A DNA stretch of 64,000 nucleotides from Streptomyces parvus (GTDB taxonomy: Bacteria; Actinomycetota; Actinomycetes; Streptomycetales; Streptomycetaceae), in the NCBI RefSeq assembly GCF_014648875.1, contig NZ_BMRY01000014.1, positions 119,917 to 183,916 of the forward strand, given 5' to 3'. Under the pieces are notes generated by a model. That model worked only from the letters and a program-made list of their open reading frames with translations, searched no databases and was not told the DNA's origin. Positions 17,347 to 26,640 of this stretch are shown here, one piece after another (position 1 is the first letter of the stretch; each line of letters begins with the position of its first letter). A program made the position numbers and the translations under genes.

Positions 17347-17829
17347 GTGACCGACAACGCGCGGGCCCGCAAGCTGGCCGATCGCATCCAGGTCGTGGTC
17401 GCGGAGACCCTGGACCGGCGAATCAAGGATCCGCGGCTGGGATTCGTGACGATCACGGACGCCCGGGTCACCGGCGACCTGCGGGAGGCCACGGTCTTCT
17501 ACACGGTCTACGGCGACGACGAGGAGCGCGCGGCCTCCGCGGCCGCGCTGGAGAGCGCCAAGGGCGTGCTCCGCTCCGAGGTGGGCCGGCAGACCGGGGT
17601 CCGGTTCACGCCGACCCTGGCCTTCGTGCCGGACGCCCTCCCGGACAACGCCCGCACCATCGAGGACCTCCTCGACAAGGCGCGGGCCAAGGACGCGGAG
17701 GTGCGCCAGGTCTCCACCGGAGCGACGTACGCCGGTGAGGCCGACCCGTACCGCAAGCCCGAGGACGAGGACGACGAGGCGGACACCCCCGGCTCGACCG
17801 ACAAGAACGAGGGTCCCGCCTCCGCATGA
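17347..17829 (+). CDS. rbfA: Ribosome-binding factor A
   Basis: RbfA binds immature 30S subunits during 16S rRNA processing. The 160-residue protein has the KH-like core: ARKLADRIQVVVAETLDRRIKDPRLGFVTITDARVT, then LREATVFYTVYGDDEER and the characteristic end of the core FTPTLAFVPDALPDNARTIEDLLDKA. The tail of about 45 residues is acidic and probably disordered. GTG 17347 lies after GGAAGAGTGACGGACC. Its stop overlaps the truB start by four bases (ATGA). Confidence 0.95.
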   Translation: MTDNARARKLADRIQVVVAETLDRRIKDPRLGFVTITDARVTGDLREATVFYTVYGDDEERAASAAALESAKGVLRSEVGRQTGVRFTPTLAFVPDALPDNARTIEDLLDKARAKDAEVRQVSTGATYAGEADPYRKPEDEDDEADTPGSTDKNEGPASA

Positions 17830-18725
17830 CCGAGCAGACCACCACGCCGGACGGACTTGTCATCGTCGACAAGCCGTCCGGCTTCACTTCGCACGACGTC
17901 GTCGCCAAGATGCGCGGCATCGCCCGTACGCGACGCGTCGGCCACGCCGGCACGCTGGACCCCATGGCCACCGGAGTCCTGGTGCTCGGTGTCCAGCGGG
18001 CCACCAAGCTCCTGGGCCACCTCGCCCTGACCGAGAAGGAGTATCTCGGCACGATCCGGCTCGGCCAGGACACGATCACCGACGATGCCGAGGGCGAGAT
18101 CATCTCGTCGGCCGACGCCTCCGAGGTGACCCGTGAGGGCATCGACGCCGGTGTCGCCGCGCTCACCGGCGCGATCATGCAGGTGCCGTCCAAGGTCAGC
18201 GCCATCAAGATCGACGGCAAGCGGTCCTACGCGCGGGTGCGCGGCGGCGAGGAGTTCGAGATCCCGGCCCGCCCGGTGACCGTCTCCTCCTTCCGTGTCT
18301 ACGACGTCCGCGAGGCCGTCGCCGAGGACGGCACCCCCGTCCTCGACCTGGTCGTCTCCGTCGTCTGCTCCTCGGGAACGTACATCCGGGCGCTGGCCCG
18401 CGACCTCGGCGCCGGGCTCGGCGTCGGCGGCCATCTGACCGCGCTGCGCCGCACCCGGGTCGGCCCGTACGGCCTGGACGCGGCCCGCACCCTGGACCAG
18501 CACCAGGAGGAGCTGACCGTGATGCCGGTCGCCGAAGCGGCGGACGCGGCCTTCCCCCGCTGGGACGTCGACGAGAAGCGCGCCAAGCTGCTCCTCAACG
18601 GCGTACGGCTGGACATGCCGGCGTACCCGCCGGGGCCGGTCGCGGTCTTCGGGCCCGACGGCACGTTCCTCGTGCTCGTCGAGGAGGAGAAGGGCAAGGC
18701 CAAGAGCCTCGCCGTCTTCGCCTGA
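17826..18725 (+). CDS. truB: tRNA pseudouridine(55) synthase TruB
   Basis: TruB makes pseudouridine 55 in the T-loop of tRNAs. The 299-residue protein contains the conserved GLVIVDKPSGFTSHDVV start and the catalytic-aspartate motif HAGTLDPMATGVLVLG. It also has the GTITLG-like segment LGTIRLGQDTITDDAEG, QVPSKVSAIKIDGKRSYARVRGGE and CSSGTYIRALARDLG, and ends with a PUA-like segment. The start is translationally coupled to rbfA. A strong hairpin with a T-rich tail lies 52 bases after the stop. Confidence 0.96.
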   Translation: MTEQTTTPDGLVIVDKPSGFTSHDVVAKMRGIARTRRVGHAGTLDPMATGVLVLGVQRATKLLGHLALTEKEYLGTIRLGQDTITDDAEGEIISSADASEVTREGIDAGVAALTGAIMQVPSKVSAIKIDGKRSYARVRGGEEFEIPARPVTVSSFRVYDVREAVAEDGTPVLDLVVSVVCSSGTYIRALARDLGAGLGVGGHLTALRRTRVGPYGLDAARTLDQHQEELTVMPVAEAADAAFPRWDVDEKRAKLLLNGVRLDMPAYPPGPVAVFGPDGTFLVLVEEEKGKAKSLAVFA

Positions 18726-18776
18726 CCGAGGGCCTTCGCGCCGGCCGCTGGTAGTCGACGCGCCGACCGCTTGTCG

Positions 18777-18812
18777 TGGAGCGGGCACCACCCCCCATCG
18801 GTGCCCGCTCCA
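18777..18812 (+). terminator. Terminator after truB
   Basis: Perfect 13-bp arms at 18777-18789 and 18800-18812 flank a 10-base loop and are followed by CCCTTTTCCCC, giving a short T-run. It closes the translation-factor cluster before the large STAND-like gene. Confidence 0.85.
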
Positions 18813-18963
18813 CCCTTTTCCCCTCCCCGGCACCATCCCTGCTCCCCGCAGGACACGCTTATTCACCCCATTGGACGGGCGCTCGGAGTGAACAGCGGGG
18901 GCGCGGGGGGCGCTTTCCCCGTCCACGCGCTCCGGGCGATCACCGGCGGCCTACCGTCGGACC

Positions 18964-21900
18964 ATGGGCAGTGGGGACCGGTCGAAGCTGGTAAAAATCT
19001 GCGATCAGGCCGGCCGGCCGCGAGGAACGGGATTCGTCGCGGACGAGCGCGGCACGGTCGTCACCGCCCATCAGGCCGCCGCCTCCCCGGGCCCGCTCCT
19101 CCTGCACGGCACCGACGGCCGCACCTGCTCCGTCGCCCCCGACGACATCACCGCGCTGCCCGCCCTCGGCCTCGCCCTCCTGCGCACCGGCGGACCAGAC
19201 ACCCTCGACGCCGAACCGCTGCCCATCGCCGGACGCGACCACGCCGAACCCGGCGGCTACGTGGACATCGCCGCCCACGGACGGCGCGAGGCCCGGGTGC
19301 TCGGCACCACCCCCGCCACGTACACCGCACCGGACGGCGTCGGCCACCCGGTCCCCGCCGCCCTGGAGCTGGCGCTCGGCACCGACGGGCGCGACGCCCT
19401 GCGCTCCGGCGGCGCGGCCGTCGGCGGACCGGTCACCGACCCGGCCACGGGCGCGGTCCTCGGCATCCTCTGCACCACTCTCACGGCCCCGCACGAGGCG
19501 GCCGGCCTCGCCCTCCCGATCACCCGGGGCACGGACGACACCCTGGACGCCCTGCTCCGCCGCAACGCCGCCGTCGCCCCCGCTTACGGCCCCCACCTCA
19601 ACCTCGCCGGGGCCCTCCAGCTCACCGCCACCTCCGTCGGCTCGGCGGACGGCCCGAAGGCCCTCACCGCCCCGGTCGAGCGCGCGGACGTCCACGCCGA
19701 GCTGGCCGCCTTCGCCGCCGGTACGGGCCTGGTCCTCGGCCTCGTCGGCCCGCCCGGCACCGGCCGCACCACCGAGCTGGCCGCCCTCGCCGCCCGCCGC
19801 GCCGACGGCGGCGCTCCCGCCCCCACGCTCTGGCTGCGCGGCGCGGACCTGCTGGCCGAGGACGTCTCGATCGCGGACGCCGCGAGCCGTACGCTCACCC
19901 GCTCCGCCCGGATCGTCACCGCGGCGGGCGCCCGCGGCGACATGAGCACCGCCACCCCGCAGCGCGTGGCCAGGCTCGCCGCCGACGCGGGGCACCCGCT
20001 CCTGGTGGTCCTCGACGGCCCCGAGGAGATGCCGCCGCTGCTGGCCCACCGGCTGGCCGACTGGACGCGCTCCACCCTCGGCTGGCTCCGCGAGAACGCC
20101 GTCCGGCTCGTCGTCGCCTGCCGCCCCGAGCACTGGGAGACGGCGGGCGCCCTCTGGCCCCGGGACGCCCTGCACCGCCCGCACCGCCCCGCCCGGCGAC
20201 TGCCGCCCGCCCTCCGGCTGGCCGACCTCACCCCCGAGCAGGCCGAGAGCGCCAAGGAGGCGTACGGCATCCCGCCCACCGCGCTGGCCCCCGGCCACGA
20301 CCGGCACCCGCTGACCCTGCGGCTCCTCGCCGAGGTCCGCGCCGCGCTGCCGCCGGGCGTGCCGGGCCGCCCCGACACCGAGGACGTCTTCGGCGCCCAC
20401 CTCGACCTGCTGTGCGTGCGCGCCGCCGTCCGGATCGCGGCCGCCGCCGACGAGCAGCCCCGCGGCGCGGCCGTCCGCCAACTGGCCGCCCGGGTGGCGG
20501 GCCAGGTCCACGAGGCGGCCCGCCGCTGTCTGGGCCCGGGCCAGGGCGAGCTGGACCGGGCGGCGTTCGAGGAGATCTTCCCCTGGCGCACCGGCTGGGC
20601 CTCCGCCGTGCTCACCGAAGGGCTCCTCGTCCCCGCCGGGGCGGGCTACCGCTTCGCCCACGAGGAGCTCGGCGACTGGGTGCAGGGCGCCCACCTCGAC
20701 CTGGACGCGGCCCTGCGCTCCCTCGTGCACCGCTGGCACCGGGGGAGCGGCGCCCCGGACCGCACCCCGCACCCCCACGACTCCGGCGAACCCCGCAGCC
20801 TCCCCGTGCCCCGGCACCGCATCGGCCCGGTGATCCAGGCGATGGTGCTCCTCGGCCGCCGCCAGGGCACCGCCGCCCTCGCGCACCGGATGGCCGACCT
20901 GATCGAGGCGCTGGACCGGCTCTGGACCGACGAGGGCCCGCGCGACGAGGACGCCGCCTGGTGGGCCGCCCACCTGCTGTGCGGCAGCCTGCTGCGGGTG
21001 CCCGACGCCCGCCCGTATCTGGGCGTCCTGCGGGTCCTCGCCGGACGCATCACCCGCCGCTCCGCCGCCCCCGAAGGGCCCGGGGACCTCGGGGCGTACG
21101 GTGAGTTCGGGCCCTGGTTCTGGCGGCGGCTCCGGCTGCCCGAAGAGGACCGGATCGACCTGCTCCGCCGGCTGGTGCCCGCCGACGGGCTGCCCCGCAC
21201 CGACGGCGACGAACGCTATCTGGACGCGGTCGCCCGCCGCCTCGCCCTCGACGCCCCGGCCGTCCAGCCGCTGCTGTGCCGCTGGTTCACCGACGAACGG
21301 CCGCTGCTCGTGGGCCCCGACGCCCCGGACGTACCCCTGCGCCCCACCGTCGCCGCCGCCGCGCAGGCCCTGCTGTACGCCCGTCGCGAGCTGGACCTCG
21401 ACGGCCTCACCGACGCGCTGATCGCCACCCCGCACACCCGGGCCGGGGAGCTGCTCGCCGCCCTCGCCGAGGACGAGCCCACCGCGCTCTGCCGGGCCGT
21501 CGAGCGCTGGGCCCGCGACGAGGACCGCCCGGCCCGCCGCTCCGCCGCCGCCCGCTACGCCGGACTCCTCCAGCAGCGCGTCACCGCCGAGGGCGACCGG
21601 GCCCTGCTGCGCTCCGCCGCCGAGATCCTGCTGGAGCGCCCCGAGGACGCCGGCCTGCACGCCGCTGCCCACACCCTCCTGGTCCGCGACCCGAAGGCCC
21701 GGGGCCGCCATCTCCCGGGCGCGCTGCGCGCCTTCGCCGCCGGAGACCCCCGGCTGCCCGTCGAACTGCTCGCCGAGGTGTTCCCGTCCCACCAGGAGCC
21801 GGTCCTCGCCGCTCTCCGCGCCCGCCTCTCCCACCCCGGCGACGGCGGGGGCGCGGTGCTGCGGGCCTTGGCCGGCCTCGACACGCCCGCGCTCGCGCTG

Positions 21901-22515
21901 CACGTCGCCGGACTCGTACGGGAGTACATCGACGCCCACCCCGACGACGGCAAACACGCCGCCGAGTACGTCGACCTCCGCCTGGAGCACGGCCCGGCCG
22001 CCCGCGCCCTCCTGCTGCCGCTGGTCACCGGGCTGCTGAGGGACCGCCCCGCACCACCCCCCGTGCGCGCCGCGCTCGCCGCCGTCCTCGCCGGGCCGGG
22101 CAGCGCGGACTCCCGGCCGCTGCGGGCCGAGCTGCTGGAGGTCCTGCTGGAGTTCGAGCAGACTACCGGCCGCGACCCGGACGTCCTGGAAGCCCTGCTC
22201 CGGGCCGCCGCCCGGGGCTCGGAGCGCCGCCCCGAGGTCCGTACCCGTGCCCTCGTCCACCGCACCGGCATGCTGCTGGTCCGCACGCCCGAAGGCGCCG
22301 CCCGCTTCGACCGGGGCCTCGTCGAGTGCGCCCGCGACGTGCCCGGCTTCGCCGCCCTCGTCACCCGCTGGCTGGCCGACGCCCCCGAGGAGTGGGCGGC
22401 GGTCGTGGGCCCGAGCGCCCGGCGCACGGTGGAGGCGTTGGAGACATCACGTCCCTCCGTGCCGATGCCGATGCAGGCGGCGGGACGTGAGCATGGCAGT
22501 CTTAGACCTGCGTAA
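18964..22515 (+). CDS. Large protein: degenerate trypsin-like domain, STAND/NACHT-like NTPase core, helical repeats
   Basis: The 1,183-residue protein has three regions. Residues about 15-195 look like a trypsin-like barrel (GTGFVADERGTVVTAHQAA with H36; GGPVTDPATGAVLGI). The aspartate position reads LGLALL, and the serine position before GGPV reads V153, with SGG only at residue 148, so the triad appears incomplete. Residues about 235-480 form a P-loop NTPase with GPPGTGRTT (Walker A, R268 replacing the usual lysine) and LLVVLDGPEE (Walker B, D351), resembling STAND/NACHT cores. The remaining 650 residues are alanine/leucine-rich helices like HEAT-type repeats. ATG 18964 follows the only long gap. 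It sits between truB and ribF. STAND proteins elsewhere are signalling or defence switches; that role here is inference. Confidence 0.7.
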   Translation: MGSGDRSKLVKICDQAGRPRGTGFVADERGTVVTAHQAAASPGPLLLHGTDGRTCSVAPDDITALPALGLALLRTGGPDTLDAEPLPIAGRDHAEPGGYVDIAAHGRREARVLGTTPATYTAPDGVGHPVPAALELALGTDGRDALRSGGAAVGGPVTDPATGAVLGILCTTLTAPHEAAGLALPITRGTDDTLDALLRRNAAVAPAYGPHLNLAGALQLTATSVGSADGPKALTAPVERADVHAELAAFAAGTGLVLGLVGPPGTGRTTELAALAARRADGGAPAPTLWLRGADLLAEDVSIADAASRTLTRSARIVTAAGARGDMSTATPQRVARLAADAGHPLLVVLDGPEEMPPLLAHRLADWTRSTLGWLRENAVRLVVACRPEHWETAGALWPRDALHRPHRPARRLPPALRLADLTPEQAESAKEAYGIPPTALAPGHDRHPLTLRLLAEVRAALPPGVPGRPDTEDVFGAHLDLLCVRAAVRIAAAADEQPRGAAVRQLAARVAGQVHEAARRCLGPGQGELDRAAFEEIFPWRTGWASAVLTEGLLVPAGAGYRFAHEELGDWVQGAHLDLDAALRSLVHRWHRGSGAPDRTPHPHDSGEPRSLPVPRHRIGPVIQAMVLLGRRQGTAALAHRMADLIEALDRLWTDEGPRDEDAAWWAAHLLCGSLLRVPDARPYLGVLRVLAGRITRRSAAPEGPGDLGAYGEFGPWFWRRLRLPEEDRIDLLRRLVPADGLPRTDGDERYLDAVARRLALDAPAVQPLLCRWFTDERPLLVGPDAPDVPLRPTVAAAAQALLYARRELDLDGLTDALIATPHTRAGELLAALAEDEPTALCRAVERWARDEDRPARRSAAARYAGLLQQRVTAEGDRALLRSAAEILLERPEDAGLHAAAHTLLVRDPKARGRHLPGALRAFAAGDPRLPVELLAEVFPSHQEPVLAALRARLSHPGDGGGAVLRALAGLDTPALALHVAGLVREYIDAHPDDGKHAAEYVDLRLEHGPAARALLLPLVTGLLRDRPAPPPVRAALAAVLAGPGSADSRPLRAELLEVLLEFEQTTGRDPDVLEALLRAAARGSERRPEVRTRALVHRTGMLLVRTPEGAARFDRGLVECARDVPGFAALVTRWLADAPEEWAAVVGPSARRTVEALETSRPSVPMPMQAAGREHGSLRPA

Positions 22516-22558
22516 TCGACATACACACGTACACAGGTTCGGGCGAGGAGCGGTCACA

Positions 22559-23515
22559 GTGCAGCGCTGGCGTGGCTTGGAGGACATCCCCCAGGACTGG
22601 GGACGCAGCGTCGTCACCATCGGCTCCTACGACGGCGTGCACCGCGGACACCAGCTGATCATCGGCCGGGCCGTCGAGCGCGCCCGTGAGCTGGGCATCC
22701 CGTCGGTCGTCGTCACCTTCGACCCGCACCCCAGCGAGGTCGTCCGCCCCGGCAGCCACCCGCCGCTGCTCGCCCCGCACCACCGCCGCGCGGAACTGAT
22801 GGGCGAGCTGGGCGTGGACGCGGTGCTGATCCTGCCGTTCACCGCCGAGTTCTCGAAGCTGTCGCCCGCCGACTTCATCGCGAAGGTCCTCGTCGACCGC
22901 CTGCACGCCAAGGCCGTCATCGAGGGCCCCAACTTCCGCTTCGGCCACAAGGCCGCGGGGAACGTCGCGCTGCTGACCGAGCTGGGCGCCACCTACGACT
23001 ACACCGTCGAGGTCATCGACCTGTACGTCACCGGCGAGGCGGGCGGCGGACAGCCGTTCTCCTCCACGCTCACCCGCCGTCTGATCGCCGAGGGCGATGT
23101 CGCCGGGGCCGCCGAGATCCTCGGCCGTCCGCACCGGGTCGAGGGCATCGTGGTGCGCGGCGCGCAGCGCGGCCGGGAGCTGGGCTTCCCCACGGCCAAC
23201 GTCGAGACCCTGCCGCACACCGCGATCCCCGCCGACGGCGTGTACGCCGGCTGGCTGGAGGTGGCCGGCGAGTCGATGCCCGCCGCGATCTCGGTCGGCA
23301 CGAACCCGCAGTTCGACGGCACCGAGCGGACGGTGGAGGCGTACGCCATCGACCGCGTCGACCTCGACCTCTACGGGCTGCACGTGGCCGTCGACTTCCT
23401 CGCCTACGTCCGCGGCATGCTGAAGTTCGACTCGATCGACGACCTCCTGGTCGCCATGGCAGCCGATGTGAAGCGCTCCAGCGAGCTGACCGCCGCGTAC
23501 GACCGCACCCACTGA
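22559..23515 (+). CDS. ribF: Bifunctional riboflavin kinase/FAD synthetase
   Basis: RibF phosphorylates riboflavin to FMN and adenylates FMN to FAD. The 318-residue protein has an N-terminal nucleotidyltransferase domain (TIGSYDGVHRGHQLI with the HxGH-like motif, VVTFDPHPSEVV, GPNFRFGHKAAGN). The C-terminal kinase domain contains GRELGFPTANVETLP and DGVYAGWLEVAG. GTG 22559 has GCGAGGAG about eight bases upstream and gives the usual family N-terminus. An ATG at 22493, inside the end of the preceding gene, would add 22 residues with no visible domain. Position close to truB and rpsO is common in bacteria. Confidence 0.95.
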   Translation: MQRWRGLEDIPQDWGRSVVTIGSYDGVHRGHQLIIGRAVERARELGIPSVVVTFDPHPSEVVRPGSHPPLLAPHHRRAELMGELGVDAVLILPFTAEFSKLSPADFIAKVLVDRLHAKAVIEGPNFRFGHKAAGNVALLTELGATYDYTVEVIDLYVTGEAGGGQPFSSTLTRRLIAEGDVAGAAEILGRPHRVEGIVVRGAQRGRELGFPTANVETLPHTAIPADGVYAGWLEVAGESMPAAISVGTNPQFDGTERTVEAYAIDRVDLDLYGLHVAVDFLAYVRGMLKFDSIDDLLVAMAADVKRSSELTAAYDRTH

Positions 23516-23564
23516 CGCACGGGCCGGCCGTGCGTTCCGCCCCGGGACGACGGATGCTGGCAGG

Positions 23565-24683
23565 GTGCGCGACATCCTGCCCGACCTCCGCTCCCGGTGC
23601 GCCGACGGCGTCCCCTTCGCCCTGGCGACCGTCGTCGCCGTGCACGGCAGCGCGCCCCGGGACCCCGGCGCCGTCATGGCCGTCGACGCGGCGGGCGCGG
23701 TGGTGGGCAGCGTCTCCGGGGGCTGCGTCGAGGGCGATCTGTACGAGGTGGCCCGCGAGGTCCTGGCCGGTGCGGGGCCGCGCGTGGTGACGTACGGGAT
23801 CAGCGACGACGAGGCGTTCGGTGTCGGGCTGACGTGCGGCGGCACGATCGAGGTCCTGGTGCGCGCGTACGTCTCCCCAGCCGAACTGGCGGATCTCGCC
23901 GCTCTCCTGGACCTGATCGCCGACGACCGGCCGGTGGCCGAGGCGACCGTCCTGTCCGGCGCGGCGGAGACCGGGGCCCGCCTGGTGGTCCGCCCCTCCG
24001 ACGCCGGGCCCGCCACCGGCACGCTCGGCTCCGAGGGGCTCGACGCGGCCGTCACCGACGACGCCCGGGGCCTGCTGGCCCAGGGCCACACGGCAATCCA
24101 GTGGTACGGGGCGCACGGCCAGCGCCGGATGCAGGAGGTGGCCGTCTTCATCCGGACGTACGCCCCGCCGCCCCGCATGCTCGTCTTCGGGGCGATCGAC
24201 CACGCGGCCGCCACCGCCCGCATCGGCTCGTTCCTCGGCTACCGGGTCACCGTCTGCGACGCCCGCCCCGCCTTCGCCACCCGGGAACGCTTCCCCACGG
24301 CCGACGAGGTGGTGCGCGCATGGCCGCACACCTACCTGGAGTCCACCGAGGTCGACGCCCGCACGGTGATCTGCGTACTCACCCACGATCCGAAGTTCGA
24401 CGTCCCCCTGCTCCTCGCGGCCCTGCGCACGCCCGCCGCGTACATCGGCGTCATGGGCAGCCGCCGCACCCACCACGACCGGCTCGCCCGGCTGCGCGAG
24501 GCCGGGGCCGACGAGGCGGCGCTCGCCCGCCTGGCCTCACCCGTGGGCCTCGACCTCGGAGCCCGTACGCCGGAGGAGACGGCGGTCTCCATCACCGCCG
24601 AGGTCATCCAGCACCGCTGGGGCGGAACGGGACGGCCCCTGGGGGAGCTGACGGGGGCGATCCACCACGGCGAAACGTCATGA
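23565..24683 (+). CDS. XdhC/CoxI family protein
   Basis: XdhC-type proteins insert or modify molybdenum cofactor in xanthine or CO dehydrogenase-type enzymes. The 372-residue protein has the N-terminal XdhC_CoxI domain (VAVHGSAPRDPGAVMAV, SGGCVEGDLYEVAREVL, GLTCGGTIEVLV) and the C-terminal Rossmann-like domain from about residue 205 (MLVFGAIDHAAATARIGSFLG, VTVCDARPAFATRERF, IGVMGSRRTHHDRLARL). GTG 23565 is supported by CAGGGTG context only, with a weak ribosome binding site. No molybdoenzyme subunits lie nearby, so it works on enzymes encoded elsewhere. Its stop overlaps the end of the convergent MFS gene by six bases. Confidence 0.88.
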   Translation: MRDILPDLRSRCADGVPFALATVVAVHGSAPRDPGAVMAVDAAGAVVGSVSGGCVEGDLYEVAREVLAGAGPRVVTYGISDDEAFGVGLTCGGTIEVLVRAYVSPAELADLAALLDLIADDRPVAEATVLSGAAETGARLVVRPSDAGPATGTLGSEGLDAAVTDDARGLLAQGHTAIQWYGAHGQRRMQEVAVFIRTYAPPPRMLVFGAIDHAAATARIGSFLGYRVTVCDARPAFATRERFPTADEVVRAWPHTYLESTEVDARTVICVLTHDPKFDVPLLLAALRTPAAYIGVMGSRRTHHDRLARLREAGADEAALARLASPVGLDLGARTPEETAVSITAEVIQHRWGGTGRPLGELTGAIHHGETS

Positions 24684-25994
24684 CACCGTCCTCGCACCGT
24701 CCCGAGCCGCCTCCTCCCGTTGTGCGCCGTTCTCGCGGGGGCGGTCCATGGCCCGCCACTCCGGCCGCAGCCCGGCCAGGGTGGTGGTGAGGAAGTAGGC
24801 GGCCCCGCAGACGAGGAGCACCGGAGTCAGCCCGGCGGCCGTCACCGCAGCCCCGGCGAGGAGCCCGCCGAGCGGGATGCCGGACCAGGACAGCGAGTCC
24901 CCGAGGGCGTTGACCCGGCCCAGCATCCGGCGCGGCACCCGCTCGACGAGAACGGCACCCAGCACGGGGTTGATGAACCCGGCCCCGAAACCGCTGACCG
25001 CGAAGACCGCCAGCACCACGCCCAAGGGGGCGTCCAGCGCGAGGACCAGGAACCTCGGGGCCCCGCCCAGCAGGAACCCGATGAGGAACACCGCTCTGCG
25101 GGGCAGCCGGTGGGCGGCCATGGCCGCGATGAGGCTCCCGCCGACCGCGGCGGCCCCCATCGCCGTGCTGGTGAGGCCGATCGCCGCCGGGCCGTTCCCC
25201 GACTCCTCGGCCCAGACAGGGACCATGAGGGTGGTCAGCGCCGCGTCCAGCAGGTTGGTGATCCCGACCACGACGATGACGGCGAGGAGCAGCGGATCAC
25301 CGCGCAGGAAGGTGAAGCCCTCGCCGAACCGCCGCCAGTAGCCCGGCTCCTGGGCGTCTGCAGGGGCCGACGGGTCCACGACAGGACGCCCCGTGCCGCG
25401 CGGCAGCGCGACGGCGACGATCACCGAACCGAGCACGAAACAGCCCGCGTTGACGACCAGACCGGTCATGGGGCCGAGCAGCGCCACCAGGGCGCCGCCC
25501 GCCGCCGGGCCGACGGTGGAGGCGAGCCGCTCGATCACGCCGGACAGGCCCATGGCCCGCTCCAGAGGGGTTCCGGCGCGCTCGGCGGCCTCCGGGACCA
25601 TGACCTCTTTCGCCAGGTCGCCCGGGCCGCGCGCCGCCCCGATCAGCGCGACCAGGCCGAGCAGGACGGGGAAGGAGAGCTGGTCCAGGGTGTGCAGCAC
25701 GGGGATCGCCGCGGCGGCGGCCGCGCTCACCAAATCCGTGGTCCAGGAGACGGTCCGGGGGCCCGTCCGGTCCACCAGCGGGCCGGACAACGCCTTGACC
25801 AGGACGTACGGTGCCATCTCGCAGAAGGCGACCAGCCCGGTCCGGGTGGCGCTGCCCGTGGTGACGAGGACGAACCAGGGCAGGGCGATCAGGGAGATCC
25901 GGGTGCCGGTGACGGAAGCGGCGATGGCGGCCAGAACCCCGGCCAGCGGCCGTAAGGACCGCCGGCCCGGTATGGCAGGCCCTTCCTGCGTCAC
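24678..25994 (-). CDS. Major facilitator superfamily exporter
   Basis: The 438-residue protein has about 12 hydrophobic helices. The MFS drug-efflux pattern is visible in the early helices (ISLIALPWFVLVTTGSATRTGLVAF, then KALSGPLVDRTGPRTVSW, a motif-A-like loop with GP and DR). The central loop between helices 6 and 7 is charged (VDPSAPADAQEPGYWRRFGEG). It resembles enterobactin-exporter-like and macrolide-efflux-like MFS proteins; the substrate cannot be read from sequence. GTG 25994 overlaps the stop of the ArsR-type gene by four bases (GTGA) with GAGGAGG just upstream, so the regulator and transporter are one transcript. Confidence 0.85.
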   Translation of the reverse strand: MTQEGPAIPGRRSLRPLAGVLAAIAASVTGTRISLIALPWFVLVTTGSATRTGLVAFCEMAPYVLVKALSGPLVDRTGPRTVSWTTDLVSAAAAAAIPVLHTLDQLSFPVLLGLVALIGAARGPGDLAKEVMVPEAAERAGTPLERAMGLSGVIERLASTVGPAAGGALVALLGPMTGLVVNAGCFVLGSVIVAVALPRGTGRPVVDPSAPADAQEPGYWRRFGEGFTFLRGDPLLLAVIVVVGITNLLDAALTTLMVPVWAEESGNGPAAIGLTSTAMGAAAVGGSLIAAMAAHRLPRRAVFLIGFLLGGAPRFLVLALDAPLGVVLAVFAVSGFGAGFINPVLGAVLVERVPRRMLGRVNALGDSLSWSGIPLGGLLAGAAVTAAGLTPVLLVCGAAYFLTTTLAGLRPEWRAMDRPRENGAQREEAARDGARTVS

Positions 25995-26626
25995 GGCGCC
26001 TCCTCTGCCGGGGCGGACGTGTTCAGCTCGGGCAGGATGTGCGTGATGAGGCCGACGCGCTCGGCACCCGCCGGCGCGGTCGCCGCGTTCTCCGGGGTGT
26101 CCCGCCGGTAGCGGCCGATGACGTCCCCCAACTCCTGGTAGAGCGCTGCGGTTTCCTCGGGGGTGAGCCGCAGCACCCAGTCGCTCAGGTCGAATCGCTC
26201 CCGCCAGACGCGGGGCATCGTCTGCAACTCGTTGAGCGTCTGCTGGGCCCGCAGCGCGTAGAGGGAGGCGACGGACTGCTGGTACGCGAGGGCGGCTTCC
26301 GGCTCCCGCTCGGCCAGCTCCGGGTCGTTGAACCAGGTCGTCCGGTGCACCGAACGCCACCAGCGCTCACGGGCGTTGCCGCGCTCGGTGTCCTCCTCGA
26401 CGAAGCCCGCCGCGCCGAGCTGACGCAGGTGGTAGCTGGCCGTACCGGAGTTCACCCCCAGCCGCTCCGCGAGCCGGGTGGCCGTGGACGGGCCGTGCTT
26501 CCGCAGCAGCCCGACCACCTGCACACGGACCGGATGCGCCATGGCGCGCAGCCCTTTGGCGTCGAGGACGACCGATCCCTCGTCCAGTGAGGGGTCGTCG
26601 GAAGGGCGTGGGGTGTGGTCAGTCAT
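25991..26626 (-). CDS. ArsR-type winged-helix transcriptional regulator
   Basis: The 211-residue protein has an N-terminal winged helix-turn-helix typical of ArsR/HTH_20 regulators: LRAMAHPVRVQVVGLLRKHGPSTATRLAERLGVNSGTASYHLRQLGAAGFVEED, here given only as the order of motifs HPVR, TRLAERLG and TASYHLRQL. The C-terminal 110 residues are helical with no cysteine pair, so it is not a classical metal sensor. ATG 26626 is chosen over a start seven codons upstream because the latter lies in the presumed operator. It is coupled to the MFS gene, which it probably represses, and a repeated operator-like array lies 15-64 bases upstream (26641-26690). Confidence 0.88.
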   Translation of the reverse strand: MTDHTPRPSDDPSLDEGSVVLDAKGLRAMAHPVRVQVVGLLRKHGPSTATRLAERLGVNSGTASYHLRQLGAAGFVEEDTERGNARERWWRSVHRTTWFNDPELAEREPEAALAYQQSVASLYALRAQQTLNELQTMPRVWRERFDLSDWVLRLTPEETAALYQELGDVIGRYRRDTPENAATAPAGAERVGLITHILPELNTSAPAEEAP

Positions 26627-26640
26627 GCGGCAGACTGTAG

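Noticed and set aside
13539..17492. Very long open frame on the minus strand opposite infB
   Set aside because: It is an antisense shadow created by high third-position G+C in infB; the product is low-complexity Gly/Thr/Arg-rich with no motif.
18940..22260. Long minus-strand open frame opposite the STAND-like gene
   Set aside because: Gly/Gln/Arg-rich shadow; the plus strand carries Walker motifs and normal codon use.
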